A stretch of 15,064 nucleotides of DNA, taken from assembly GCA_016207475.1 (NCBI GenBank), contig JACQPM010000038.1:1-15064 (forward strand), read 5' to 3'. Within the stretch, counting starts at the first letter, position 1. Every line of letters begins with the position of its first letter. This stretch comes from Methanobacteriota archaeon (GTDB lineage Archaea > Hydrothermarchaeota > Hydrothermarchaeia > Hydrothermarchaeales > JACQPM01). The notes beneath the pieces were generated by a model. The model was given only the letters and a program-made list of their open reading frames with translations. It had not been told where the DNA came from and did no database searches. Made by a program: the position numbers and the translations under genes. Below, one piece after another: positions 5,423 through 11,696 of the stretch.

Positions 5423-7226
5423 GCTCTCCCACTCCGTCAGCCTTCTTCCTCCGCCGGTACAGGACAATGGCCAGGACCAGGAGGAGTAGGGCACCGCTCC
5501 CCACCATCTTCAGGACCCTCCTCTGCCTGGCCATCTCCTGGGCCTGGATGGTAGCCCCCACGGCTGCCTCAACACCCCTGGAGGCCAGGGAGGCGTTGGT
5601 CAGCTGGTCGTATGTCGAGCGGTACAGCTCCACCGCATCCTGATACTCCCCTCTCTCGAAATGGGCATCTGCCTCTCTCATCAGCTCCCTCCCGCCCTGG
5701 AGCATCCCTCTGGCTGCCCCAAGGGTCTCCTCCTGACCGGAGTAGACATCGGGGGGGAGCGTGGCGTTGTTGGCGCTTAGGGTCTGGGAGGCAGCCCCCA
5801 GGAGGACCTCAGCCTCCACCTGTCTGTTATAGGTCGTGTCCTTCGCCGTCTGGGCTATCGCCCTTGAGAGCACCTGGAACCCTTCCACCACCCTCCTGCT
5901 GGCATTCAAGGTCCTGGTGGAGTAGCTCCTGCTCGCGTCGAAGGTCCCGCCGTTGTAGGCATCCTGAGCCTTGTCAAGGTCCTCCTTCACAGGAGCGAGG
6001 AGCTTCATCGAGCCCTTCAGGTTCTCCTTGAAGGATTCGGTGGGGAGGCCCATCTTGGAGAGGCCCTTGAGCATGGATGTCACGCCGTCGGAGAGTCCCA
6101 GAGCAAGATTGTAGTTGTCGTGGGCGGCCTTGAGGCCCAGCCTGGCCTGCTCCTCAAGTCCCAGGAGGCTCCTCCTCTCCTTGACCGCCGTCTCCTCGGC
6201 CAGGAGGGCCATCCCCCTGGCCTCCGTAGCGTTTGTCGTCACCTCGTCGGCCATGGCCCTGGCAACCTGGTAGCTCCTCCCGTCGAACCTCTTCTTTGCC
6301 TCTCTGTATCCCCTTCCCGCCTCCCTCAGCCTCTCCTGGGCATCTGAGAGGAGCACCTCGGCTCGGGTGGTGTTTATCCCGATCTCCCGGGCGCTGGATA
6401 TAGTGCTACCTGCAGTGACCACCGTGGAATTGGCCAGCTCCAGGGCCTCCATGGCAGAGTTCAGCGCCCTAAGGGCGTCTCCCTTCTCCGTTATTACGGT
6501 GCTCTTGGCCTGGTCCGCTAGGCTGTAGGCCTTCTCGGCCTCGCCTTTGGCCACGTTGGCCAGGTTCTCAGCCTCGTTAGCCAGGGAGGTAGCCCGGGAG
6601 TAGCTCCCATTGTTCAGGTTGCGGTTCGCCCCGTCAAGCCTAACCCGCGCCTCCAGGAGGTGCCCCTGAGAAGAGGCCACGAGGCTGTCGGCCTCGCTCG
6701 TGTTGGCACCTATGGCCACGGCATCCTGGAGGACCTTCTTGGCGATATTGAGGCTGGTGGTGGCAAAGTCTATGGCATTCTGGGCTATGTTTATACCAGT
6801 GGTCGCCGTAGCCCTGGCCTGGACCTCCTGCTGGTACTCCGAGTCATCGTAGTTTATGAGGAACGTGAGAGAAGTGTTGTAAACACTTCTGTCCAGGGGG
6901 TTGTAGGACTGGAGCCTGATCACCACCGTATGCTCCACACTGCCGGAGCCTGATCCCCTTGGGGGGGCCGCCACGGGGACGGTGAAGATCTTCACCCCTC
7001 CAGGGGCTATGGTCGTGAAAGCCGAAGGGGGGTAGTCGTCCAGCCTGTAGGACGTGGCTATGCTGAAGAGGGTGTTGTTGTTGGCCACCGAGAATGTGAT
7101 GATGGTGCTCTGTCCTGTCTTGAGGTCCACGGAGGCTGGGGAGAGGGGCTCCACGGTATAGGAGATGGCGTAGACGCCGGGGAGGGCGGATAGGAAGAAG
7201 AGGGCTATGAGCAGTTTCCCAGCCAT
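5409..7226 (-). CDS. Secreted, C-terminally anchored helical surface protein with 110-residue repeats
   Basis: A 605-residue protein with a Sec signal peptide (1-20, cleavage probably after GVYA) and a beta-rich, Ig-like N-terminal domain (about 22-128). A long Ala-rich helical region (about 135-570) follows, then a single membrane helix (575-590) and a short RRRKK cytosolic tail. The helical part is built from repeats. Anchors AIGANTSEAD (171-), EIGINTTRAE (281-) and KMGLPTESFK (391-) are exactly 110 residues apart, and each is followed some 35 residues later by NNGSYSRA, FDGRSYQVA or YNGGTFDAS. A fourth, shifted copy (about 488-548) has FERGEYQDA. Several N-x-S/T sequons are present, so N-glycosylation is plausible. 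I do not recognise a named family; an envelope stalk or coiled-coil adhesin-like role is inferred. AGGGA precedes ATG 7226. It overlaps the CDIN1-like gene tail-to-tail by 14 bases. Confidence 0.88.
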   Translation of the reverse strand: MAGKLLIALFFLSALPGVYAISYTVEPLSPASVDLKTGQSTIITFSVANNNTLFSIATSYRLDDYPPSAFTTIAPGGVKIFTVPVAAPPRGSGSGSVEHTVVIRLQSYNPLDRSVYNTSLTFLINYDDSEYQQEVQARATATTGINIAQNAIDFATTSLNIAKKVLQDAVAIGANTSEADSLVASSQGHLLEARVRLDGANRNLNNGSYSRATSLANEAENLANVAKGEAEKAYSLADQAKSTVITEKGDALRALNSAMEALELANSTVVTAGSTISSAREIGINTTRAEVLLSDAQERLREAGRGYREAKKRFDGRSYQVARAMADEVTTNATEARGMALLAEETAVKERRSLLGLEEQARLGLKAAHDNYNLALGLSDGVTSMLKGLSKMGLPTESFKENLKGSMKLLAPVKEDLDKAQDAYNGGTFDASRSYSTRTLNASRRVVEGFQVLSRAIAQTAKDTTYNRQVEAEVLLGAASQTLSANNATLPPDVYSGQEETLGAARGMLQGGRELMREADAHFERGEYQDAVELYRSTYDQLTNASLASRGVEAAVGATIQAQEMARQRRVLKMVGSGALLLLVLAIVLYRRRKKADGVGELREL

Positions 7227-7249
7227 CAGTCCCTGGGTCTATGGGCGGC

Positions 7250-7286
7250 ACCATATAAAGCTTGCCGGTCAGAAGATTTATAGAAG
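7250..7286. promoter_or_regulatory. Divergent promoter for surface protein and DHH phosphoesterase
   Basis: The 79-base gap holds CCATATAAAG (7251-7260) and GATTTATAG (7275-7283). For the + gene, ATATAAAG predicts a transcription start near 7282 and a leader carrying GAGGAGG (7291-7297) before ATG 7306. For the - gene, the same element reads CTTTATATGG, about 28 bases before ATG 7226. Confidence 0.55.
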
Positions 7287-7305
7287 ATCCCGAGGAGGCA
7301 GTAGT

Positions 7306-8220
7306 ATGGGACCGAACGAGGGTATCCTGTGCATAGCCCACAGCAAGGACGTGGATGGCATAGGCTGCCACGCCATCGCCCACAGATACGCGACGCTGAA
7401 GGGCATCCCCATCGAGCATCGCTTCGTTGGCTACATGGCTCTCTGTGAGACCTTCCAGGAGGCGGCCGGCGGCTCCTGGGGCGAGGTCATAGTGGCCGAC
7501 CTGGGCTACAACGCCGGGCTCGAGGGGTGCTTGGACGCCCTCCGAGTCCTGGGGGACAAGACCAAGGTCCGGTGGTTCGACCACCACGACTGGTCTGGGA
7601 AGGGAGCGGTCCTCCAACTGCCCATAGAATTCCATCTCCGGCCTGAGGTATGCGCCTCCGAGGCGCTGGCCGGGGCCCTCCTCCCCGGCGATGGGGTTGC
7701 AGAGAAGGTCGCCGCCATGGCCCGCCACCACGACTTCAGAGAGGAGGATGCGGGGGCCTGGAGGCTCTACGAGGTCATCTCCTCGGGCTACGACAAGCTC
7801 AGGCTGGTTGAGGCCCTGGCGGAGGGGGTCTTCTGGAGCGAGGAGCTGGAGGACTGTTACAGGGGATACCAGCGGGTCAAGGAGGAGGGCTACAGGTACC
7901 TGGAGGCCCGGACCAGGCTCTATAAGGTGGGGCCTTACACCTGCCTCCTGGGCTTCTCCAGGGACGAGCTGAGCTCCACACTGGCCGCAAGCCGCCTCCT
8001 GGAGGGGGGCACCGACCTGGTCCTCTGCCTCTGGGCGAGCGGGAAGGTCAGCCTCAGGAGGAACAACCCCTCCATCGACCTGCGGGCGCTGGCAGAGCTC
8101 TTCGGGGGCGGGGGGAGGGAGGAGGCAGCCGGGGGCTACCTGGGCCATCGGGTGGCGGAGGAGCGCTACTTGGAGGCCTTCGGGGAGGCGGCGGAGAGGC
8201 TCGCCAAGGGCCTCAAGTAA
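7306..8220 (+). CDS. DHH/DHHA1 family phosphoesterase
   Basis: A 304-residue soluble phosphoesterase. The N-terminal DHH domain has AHSKDVDGIG (11-20, His12/Asp15/Asp17), VADLGYN (63-69, Asp65) and RWFDHHDW (89-96, the name-giving Asp92-His93-His94), which together form the two-metal site of the family. The C-terminal DHHA1 part has KVSLRRNNPSIDLRALA followed by GGGGREEAAGG, the glycine-rich nucleotide-binding loop. Family members cleave short oligonucleotides, cyclic dinucleotides or pyrophosphate; archaeal forms include RecJ-like and nanoRNase-like enzymes, and I cannot choose among them. The start is ATG 7306, because GAGGAGG lies 8 bases upstream. An in-frame Met at 7207 would overlap the divergent gene and is rejected. 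The last 8 bases overlap the convergent coiled-coil gene. Confidence 0.92.
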   Translation: MGPNEGILCIAHSKDVDGIGCHAIAHRYATLKGIPIEHRFVGYMALCETFQEAAGGSWGEVIVADLGYNAGLEGCLDALRVLGDKTKVRWFDHHDWSGKGAVLQLPIEFHLRPEVCASEALAGALLPGDGVAEKVAAMARHHDFREEDAGAWRLYEVISSGYDKLRLVEALAEGVFWSEELEDCYRGYQRVKEEGYRYLEARTRLYKVGPYTCLLGFSRDELSSTLAASRLLEGGTDLVLCLWASGKVSLRRNNPSIDLRALAELFGGGGREEAAGGYLGHRVAEERYLEAFGEAAERLAKGLK

Positions 8221-9481
8221 TCTTAACCTCCTTCCCCTCCAGCCCGGAGAGCCCTTCCCCGAGCACCCTCATGAGGGTCTCCAGCTCCTTCCCAAGGGTC
8301 TCAGATTCTACTTCGCGTCGATCGAGCTCCTGCTGGACGGCGGCCATAGTCTCCTTTGCGTCCCTGAGGCGTGCCTCCAGGACCGCCCTCTCCATGAGGA
8401 AGGGGGAGGCATCTATCTCTGCCCCCAGGGCCCGCTCCTTCTCCCTGAGGGCCGAGAACTCCGTCAGGAGCCCGGGGAGCGCCGACCTCAGGACCGCGAT
8501 CCTGGGCAAGGCCTTCTCCCTATCCCTTGGATCCAGGTCGAGGCCCCCAATGGAGGCCTCGAGCCCGTCCAGGATGGGAAGGAGTTCCTTCCCATCTGCA
8601 CCCAGAAGGGATGCCGGCTCCTCCACGAGGCCCTCCACGAGGGCTTCCTCTGCCCCCTTTCCATCCAGGAGCCTCTTGTATTTCTTCAACGCCCTCCTCA
8701 GGGGCGAGACCATGCTCACGGCCTTTGCCCTCGCACCTTCCAGATCCTTCCGGCAGACCTCCAGCTCCGCCTCCAGTCCCTTCTGCCTCTCCGCCCCCAT
8801 ACCATCAAGGAGCCTCGAGAGCTCCTCCCCCAGCCTCTCTACCTCCACCTCCAGCCCGGCTGCCTTGGCCCCGAGGCCCTCCTTCTCCGCACCGAGCCTC
8901 TCCGCCGATGCTTTCACCTCCGCAAACCTCCTGGCCTTCTCCCTTAGAAGCTCCAGCTTCTTCAGGGCCTCCACCCTTTCGTTGGTCCCATCCTTCAGTT
9001 CCCTCGAGGCGTCCAGGATCCGGTTGAGGACAGTCCCAAGCCTCAGGATCTCCTCCTGGAAGACCGAGGCGACCAGCCTCCCATGCCCGAGCTGGACGAT
9101 CTGGACGGTCTTCATGGACGCCATGACAGAGTTCTGGAAGGCCAGGAGATCTGGGAAATCTCTCGGTCTTGGTCCCATCCGCCCCAGGGCATCCCTCATC
9201 CCCTTCAGGTAGAGGGGCTTGGCCGTCAATACAGGCCTATACACCCGCCCCTTTATCTCATCAGGGAGTTCGTGGACCTCCAGCTCCTCCAGGACCTCCA
9301 GGGCCTTCTCTCTCTGGGCCGGGATCTCATCTGCCACGGGGAGGAGGTCCTTGTACGCCTCCTCCTTCAGGGCCTCCATCCTCCCCCCCAGGAACCCCTC
9401 CAGCCCCCTCCATTCCAGGACTAAGGCTTCCGCTTCCGCCTCCCTCTTACCGAAGATCTTCCTCAGGAGGTCAAGGCCCAT
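8213..9481 (-). CDS. Cytosolic coiled-coil protein of unknown function
   Basis: A 422-residue, highly charged protein with no signal peptide or membrane helix. Residues 1-155 form a less repetitive N-terminal region, with VYRPVLTAKPLYLKGMRDALG (about 80-100) and LLAFQNSVMASMKTVQIVQLGHGRLVA (about 112-138) looking like conserved helices. Residues 155 to about 250 are long heptad-rich coiled coil (for example RLGAEKEGLGAKAAGLEVEV), followed by a helical block with a basic patch (LRRALKKYKRLLDGKG) and a second coiled coil near the end. It resembles SMC- or ESCRT-like helical proteins only in style, and no specific family is recognised. The start is ATG 9481, since a much longer in-frame opening crosses the whole PGI gene on the other strand. 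There is no ribosome site, but a TATA-like box about 26 bases upstream suggests a leaderless mRNA. It is head-to-head with PGI. Confidence 0.85.
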   Translation of the reverse strand: MGLDLLRKIFGKREAEAEALVLEWRGLEGFLGGRMEALKEEAYKDLLPVADEIPAQREKALEVLEELEVHELPDEIKGRVYRPVLTAKPLYLKGMRDALGRMGPRPRDFPDLLAFQNSVMASMKTVQIVQLGHGRLVASVFQEEILRLGTVLNRILDASRELKDGTNERVEALKKLELLREKARRFAEVKASAERLGAEKEGLGAKAAGLEVEVERLGEELSRLLDGMGAERQKGLEAELEVCRKDLEGARAKAVSMVSPLRRALKKYKRLLDGKGAEEALVEGLVEEPASLLGADGKELLPILDGLEASIGGLDLDPRDREKALPRIAVLRSALPGLLTEFSALREKERALGAEIDASPFLMERAVLEARLRDAKETMAAVQQELDRREVESETLGKELETLMRVLGEGLSGLEGKEVKIT

Positions 9482-9502
9482 CGTTGGGATTACGCCACCA
9501 AG

Positions 9503-9516
9503 GGATAAAAATTTAC
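9503..9516. promoter_or_regulatory. Shared TATA patch between coiled-coil gene and PGI
   Basis: GATAAAAATTTACC is the only AT-rich element in the 57-base gap between ATG 9481 (-) and ATG 9539 (+). Read on - it gives TTTTTATCC about 26 bases before the start (leaderless). Read on + it lies about 30 bases before ATG 9539, allowing a leader of only a few bases. Confidence 0.55.
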
Positions 9517-9538
9517 CTAAGTAGGCATAGCATAGGGC

Positions 9539-10255
9539 ATGGAGCTCAAATTTGGAGGGAGGGTCTTCAGGCCGCAGGTCCGGATGCTGGGGGAGCTGAC
9601 GGGCGTCCTCAAGGAGGAGGTCCATGAGCCCGACGTGCCCGTGTATTTCATGTACCGGGACCTCTATCTGAGCGTGAGGGACAGAGAGAGGGCCCAGGGG
9701 CTGGGGCTGCGGTACGATATGACGATAATCCCGCCCCGCAGCTTCGGCGAGGAGTACGTCAAGACCCTGGGCCACTACCATTCCCATGCTCCTGGCACAG
9801 ATCTCTCCCATCCGGAGATATATGAGGTCCTCCAGGGGAGGGCCCACTACCTCCTCCAGCGTCTCCAGGGAAACAAAGTTACGGATGTAGTGGCGGTGGA
9901 GGCGGGGGAAGGAGAGAAGGTGATCATACCGCCGGGCTACGGCCACGTCACCATAAACCCTTCCCTCCAAGTCCTCAGGATGGCCAACTGGGTGGCCAGG
10001 CCTTGCGAGTCCCTCTCTGGGCCTTACAAGGCGATGAGGGGGGCGGCCTACTACGAGCTCGCCTCCGGCTGGGTCAGGAACCCGAGGTACGGCGATCTCC
10101 CGCACCTGAAGACGGTGAAGGCAAAAGGTCACCTGGCCCTCGGCCTGGCGAAGAGGGAGGAGATCTACGGCCTCATAAGGTCAGATCCGGACAGGCTGGC
10201 CTTCCTGACGAGGCCCCAGGACTTCAAGGAGTTCTTCCAGGGGTTGCTGGAGTGA
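9539..10255 (+). CDS. pgiA: Cupin-type glucose-6-phosphate isomerase
   Basis: Metal-dependent archaeal PGI (GPI family PF06560) that interconverts glucose-6-phosphate and fructose-6-phosphate in glycolysis/gluconeogenesis. The cupin core carries the metal ligands: HYH (His79 and His81) in KTLGHYHSH, Glu93 in HPEIYEVLQG, and His136 in PPGYGHVTINP. TIIPPRSFGEEYVKT (62-76) and YLLQ (104-107) are also family-typical. At 238 residues it is longer than the roughly 190-residue core enzyme, with a C-terminal helical extension of about 40 residues ending in FKEFFQGLLE. Compared with the Pyrococcus enzyme there are a few extra residues between HYH and the Glu ligand. ATG 9539 has only a weak AGGGC upstream. 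It is transcribed alone and followed by two hairpins and a T-rich stretch that could end the transcript. Confidence 0.93.
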   Translation: MELKFGGRVFRPQVRMLGELTGVLKEEVHEPDVPVYFMYRDLYLSVRDRERAQGLGLRYDMTIIPPRSFGEEYVKTLGHYHSHAPGTDLSHPEIYEVLQGRAHYLLQRLQGNKVTDVVAVEAGEGEKVIIPPGYGHVTINPSLQVLRMANWVARPCESLSGPYKAMRGAAYYELASGWVRNPRYGDLPHLKTVKAKGHLALGLAKREEIYGLIRSDPDRLAFLTRPQDFKEFFQGLLE

Positions 10256-10313
10256 CGCAACTGGGCCGTAGCTCGTTGGATGTTCAAAAATAGGATAGAA
10301 AGCCAACCCAGGG

Positions 10314-10334
10314 CACCAGCGGGATAACCTGGTG
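10314..10334. other. 6-bp hairpin downstream of PGI
   Basis: CACCAG (10314-10319) and CTGGTG (10329-10334) pair with a 9-base loop. CCAA (10303-10306) and TTGG (10335-10338) could extend the stem across a bulge. It sits immediately before a second, stronger hairpin and is probably part of a structured 3' untranslated region. Confidence 0.4.
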
Positions 10335-10338
10335 TTGG

Positions 10339-10359
10339 GGGAAGGCATAACGCCTTCCC
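10339..10359. terminator. Strong hairpin followed by T-rich tract (PGI terminator candidate)
   Basis: GGGAAGGC (10339-10346) and GCCTTCCC (10352-10359) form a perfect 8-bp stem with a 5-base loop. On the + strand it is followed by pyrimidine- and T-rich sequence (10366-10406), which suits archaeal termination after PGI. On the - strand it lies 8 bases after the stop of the lysine-rich micro-ORF and could define that transcript's 3' end too. Confidence 0.55.
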
Positions 10360-10366
10360 AGAACCT

Positions 10367-10414
10367 TCACTTCTTCTTTTTCTTGGTAGCCTTCTTCGTC
10401 TTTTTTGTTGCCAT
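10367..10414 (-). CDS. 15-residue lysine-rich micro-ORF
   Basis: Predicted product MATKKTKKATKKKKK, nine lysines in fifteen residues. Supporting signals are in the right order on the - strand: a TATA-like GGTATTTATAG (10464-10474); a leader of about 30 bases; AAAGGAGG ten bases before the ATG at 10414; an in-frame TGA two codons upstream that fixes the start; the stop at 10367; and a strong hairpin 8 bases beyond. It is not ribosomal protein eL41, which is Arg/Trp-rich. Nucleic-acid binding would be a natural guess from charge alone. A leader-peptide role is unlikely, because nothing on this strand follows except the convergent PGI gene. The counter-explanation is that the AAG/AAA run is simply the complement of a T-rich PGI terminator. 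Confidence 0.5.
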   Translation of the reverse strand: MATKKTKKATKKKKK

Positions 10415-10461
10415 TGGTCAGCAGCCTCCTTTCAGCACTCTAGATACGTCTATCTTCTCCC

Positions 10462-10475
10462 CGCTATAAATACCC
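10462..10475 (-). promoter_or_regulatory. TATA-like box upstream of the lysine-rich micro-ORF
   Basis: On the - strand GGTATTTATAGCGGGG predicts a transcription start near 10442, giving a leader of about 28 bases with AAAGGAGG. The position is consistent with the micro-ORF being a real transcription unit. Confidence 0.45.
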
Positions 10476-10522
10476 TCCTATTTCTGCAGCATGTAAAAAG
10501 CCAGTGAACTCAGAAAAAAGTT

Positions 10523-10595
10523 TTATTGCTTAACCTCAATGTTGTCTATAAACCAGCTTTCCATGATTCTGCGTTTCAAACTCTATTGATGCTAC
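10523..10595 (-). pseudogene. Possible decayed C-terminal strand of a beta-sandwich protein
   Basis: On the - strand, two adjacent frames read VASIEFETQNH (10595-10563) and then ESWFIDNIEVKQ followed by a TAA (10561-10523). Dropping one base (10562) joins them into an unbroken 23-residue ending. The pattern of a hydrophobic strand, a turn, then W-[FY]-I-D-N-[IV]-x-V at the very C-terminus is common in jelly-roll and MAM/carbohydrate-binding-like domains of secreted proteins. A TAA directly precedes the first piece, and no more of the gene is recognisable upstream, so at most a remnant survives. The stretch is AT-richer than the flanking genes. The length is short and coincidence is possible. 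Confidence 0.28.
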
Positions 10596-10650
10596 TTACC
10601 CCCGAGAGATGAAACACTAGAGAAGCGGGCAACCAAATAAACACAGAAGA

Positions 10651-10660
10651 ATTTTTATAC
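10651..10660 (+). promoter_or_regulatory. TATA-like box for the 49-residue membrane protein/AKR operon
   Basis: ATTTTTATAC lies about 35 bases before ATG 10692. The predicted transcription start near 10681 leaves a leader of about ten bases containing GAGGTGG (10681-10687). Confidence 0.55.
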
Positions 10661-10691
10661 GCCCAAATCGAAGTACCCCTGAGGTGGTCTC

Positions 10692-10841
10692 ATGGATACG
10701 GAGCGGTTCGTCGGATACATCCTCTATGCCGTGGGGATCATAGGCGGCACCGAGGGAGTGGTGAAGAAGAGCATACCGATAAGCGTGGTGGCCATGGTAG
10801 TGGTCATAGTAGGGAGCTACCTCCTGGTGAAGAAGGAGTAG
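10692..10841 (+). CDS. 49-residue small membrane protein
   Basis: Short gene from ATG 10692 to TAG 10841. The product has two hydrophobic stretches, about residues 6-18 (FVGYILYAVGIIG) and 28-45 (ISVVAMVVVIVGSYLLV), joined by a short loop with GTEGVVKKS and ending in VKKE. The second is clearly long enough to cross the membrane; the first is borderline. No family is recognised. GAGGTGG precedes the start and a TATA-like box lies about 35 bases upstream, so it is well supported as a gene. It ends 23 bases before the aldo/keto reductase start on the same strand and the two probably share a transcript, but a functional link is not shown. Confidence 0.75.
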   Translation: MDTERFVGYILYAVGIIGGTEGVVKKSIPISVVAMVVVIVGSYLLVKKE

Positions 10842-10864
10842 CTTCCAGGATAGCTGGGAGGGGC

Positions 10865-11695
10865 ATGATACCTCGGAGGGAGCTGGGCAAGACCGGGAGG
10901 AGGGCCACCATCCTCGGCCTGGGCGGGGAAGGGGTCCTGCGGACCTACGGCCGCGAGGCGGAGGCGCGGGCCCTCATCGAGAGGGCCCTCGATCTGGGGA
11001 TAACTTATCTCGAGTCCGCCAGGGCCTACTCCGGGTCCGAGGCCTACTATGGCCTTGCCCTGGGAGATAGGCGGGAAGATATATTCCTGGCCTCAAAGTC
11101 CCACGCCCGGGACAAGGCGGGGGCAAGGGCCCACCTGGAGACCACCCTCTCGAATATGCGGACCGATCACCTGGACCTCTGGCAGGTCCATGACGTACGG
11201 ACGGAGGGGGACCTGGAGGAGATCTTCGGGCCAGGGGGGGCGATAGAGGCCTTCGACGAGGCGAAGGAGGAGGGGCTGACGAGGTTCGTTGGCCTTACGG
11301 GCCACCAGGACCCGGCCATCTTAACGAAGGCGATGGACCTCTACGAGTTCGACACGATCCTCATCCCTGTCAACCCGGCGGAGCCCCGCTACAGGTCCTT
11401 CCTGGAGCACGTCCTCCCCGCCGCCAAGGAGAGGAAGATGGGGGTCATCGGCATGAAGGTCTATCTCAGAGGCTTAGCTTCCCGCCTCCCGGGCTACCGG
11501 TCCATGGAGCCCTTCTACAGGTTTGCCCTCTCCCAGGGCGTATCCACTGTGGTCATAGGCTGCGACGACGTGGCCCAGCTGGAGGAGAACGTGGCCCTGG
11601 CAGAGGGATTCCGGCCCATGACCAAGGCCGAAGCGAGGGCCCTGATAGACGAGGTCGGACCCTACGCCAGGCAGCTGATGTACTACAAGCCTTGA
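10865..11695 (+). CDS. Aldo/keto reductase with Glu in place of the catalytic Asp
   Basis: A 276-residue NADPH-dependent oxidoreductase of the AKR superfamily, predicted as a cytosolic TIM barrel. The N-terminal hairpin RRELGKTGRRATILGLGGEG is typical. The usual Asp-Tyr-Lys-His tetrad appears as Glu50 (in YLESARAY), Tyr55, Lys78 (LASKSH) and His109 (WQVHD), so the first residue is a conservative but unusual Asp-to-Glu change. The cofactor-binding end shows FALSQGVSTVVIGCDDVAQLEENV. No C-terminal Fe-S cysteine motif is present, unlike some archaeal AKR fusions. The start at ATG 10865 has GGGAGGGG directly before it. It follows the 49-residue membrane protein by 23 bases and ends one base before the stop of a convergent microprotein gene. 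Substrate unknown. Confidence 0.92.
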   Translation: MIPRRELGKTGRRATILGLGGEGVLRTYGREAEARALIERALDLGITYLESARAYSGSEAYYGLALGDRREDIFLASKSHARDKAGARAHLETTLSNMRTDHLDLWQVHDVRTEGDLEEIFGPGGAIEAFDEAKEEGLTRFVGLTGHQDPAILTKAMDLYEFDTILIPVNPAEPRYRSFLEHVLPAAKERKMGVIGMKVYLRGLASRLPGYRSMEPFYRFALSQGVSTVVIGCDDVAQLEENVALAEGFRPMTKAEARALIDEVGPYARQLMYYKP

Positions 11696-11696
11696 T

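Larger units (their letters stand above)
10476..10691. other. AT-rich intergenic stretch
   Basis: Apart from the possible gene remnant and the promoter at 10651-10660, this stretch holds no convincing ORF, repeat array or RNA gene. I looked for C/D-box sRNA motifs: GAGATGA (near 10606) and CTGA (10678) occur, but the promoter falls between them, so I do not call one. Confidence 0.4.

Noticed and set aside
7207..7305. Upstream in-frame Met (7207) for the DHH phosphoesterase
   Set aside because: It would overlap the divergent surface-protein gene and the TATA-like region. GAGGAGG just before ATG 7306 and the conserved N-terminus fix the later start.
6844..8148. 434-codon - strand ORF spanning the surface-protein and DHH genes
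   Set aside because: It crosses two real genes and a promoter, and its product is Pro/Leu/Gly-rich without any domain. High GC content makes such frames common here.
9482..10132. Long in-frame 5' extension of the coiled-coil protein gene on the - strand
   Set aside because: It lies entirely antisense to the clearly real cupin PGI gene and gives His/Pro/Arg-rich sequence with no domain character.
10367..10414. Reading the lysine-rich micro-ORF as ribosomal protein eL41
   Set aside because: Archaeal eL41 is Arg- and Trp-rich and about 35 residues. This product has no Arg or Trp and is only 15 residues.
10600..10690. C/D-box sRNA between pgiA and the 49-residue gene
   Set aside because: The C-like box is imperfect, the D-like CTGA lies at the next gene's ribosome site, and a TATA-like promoter sits between them.
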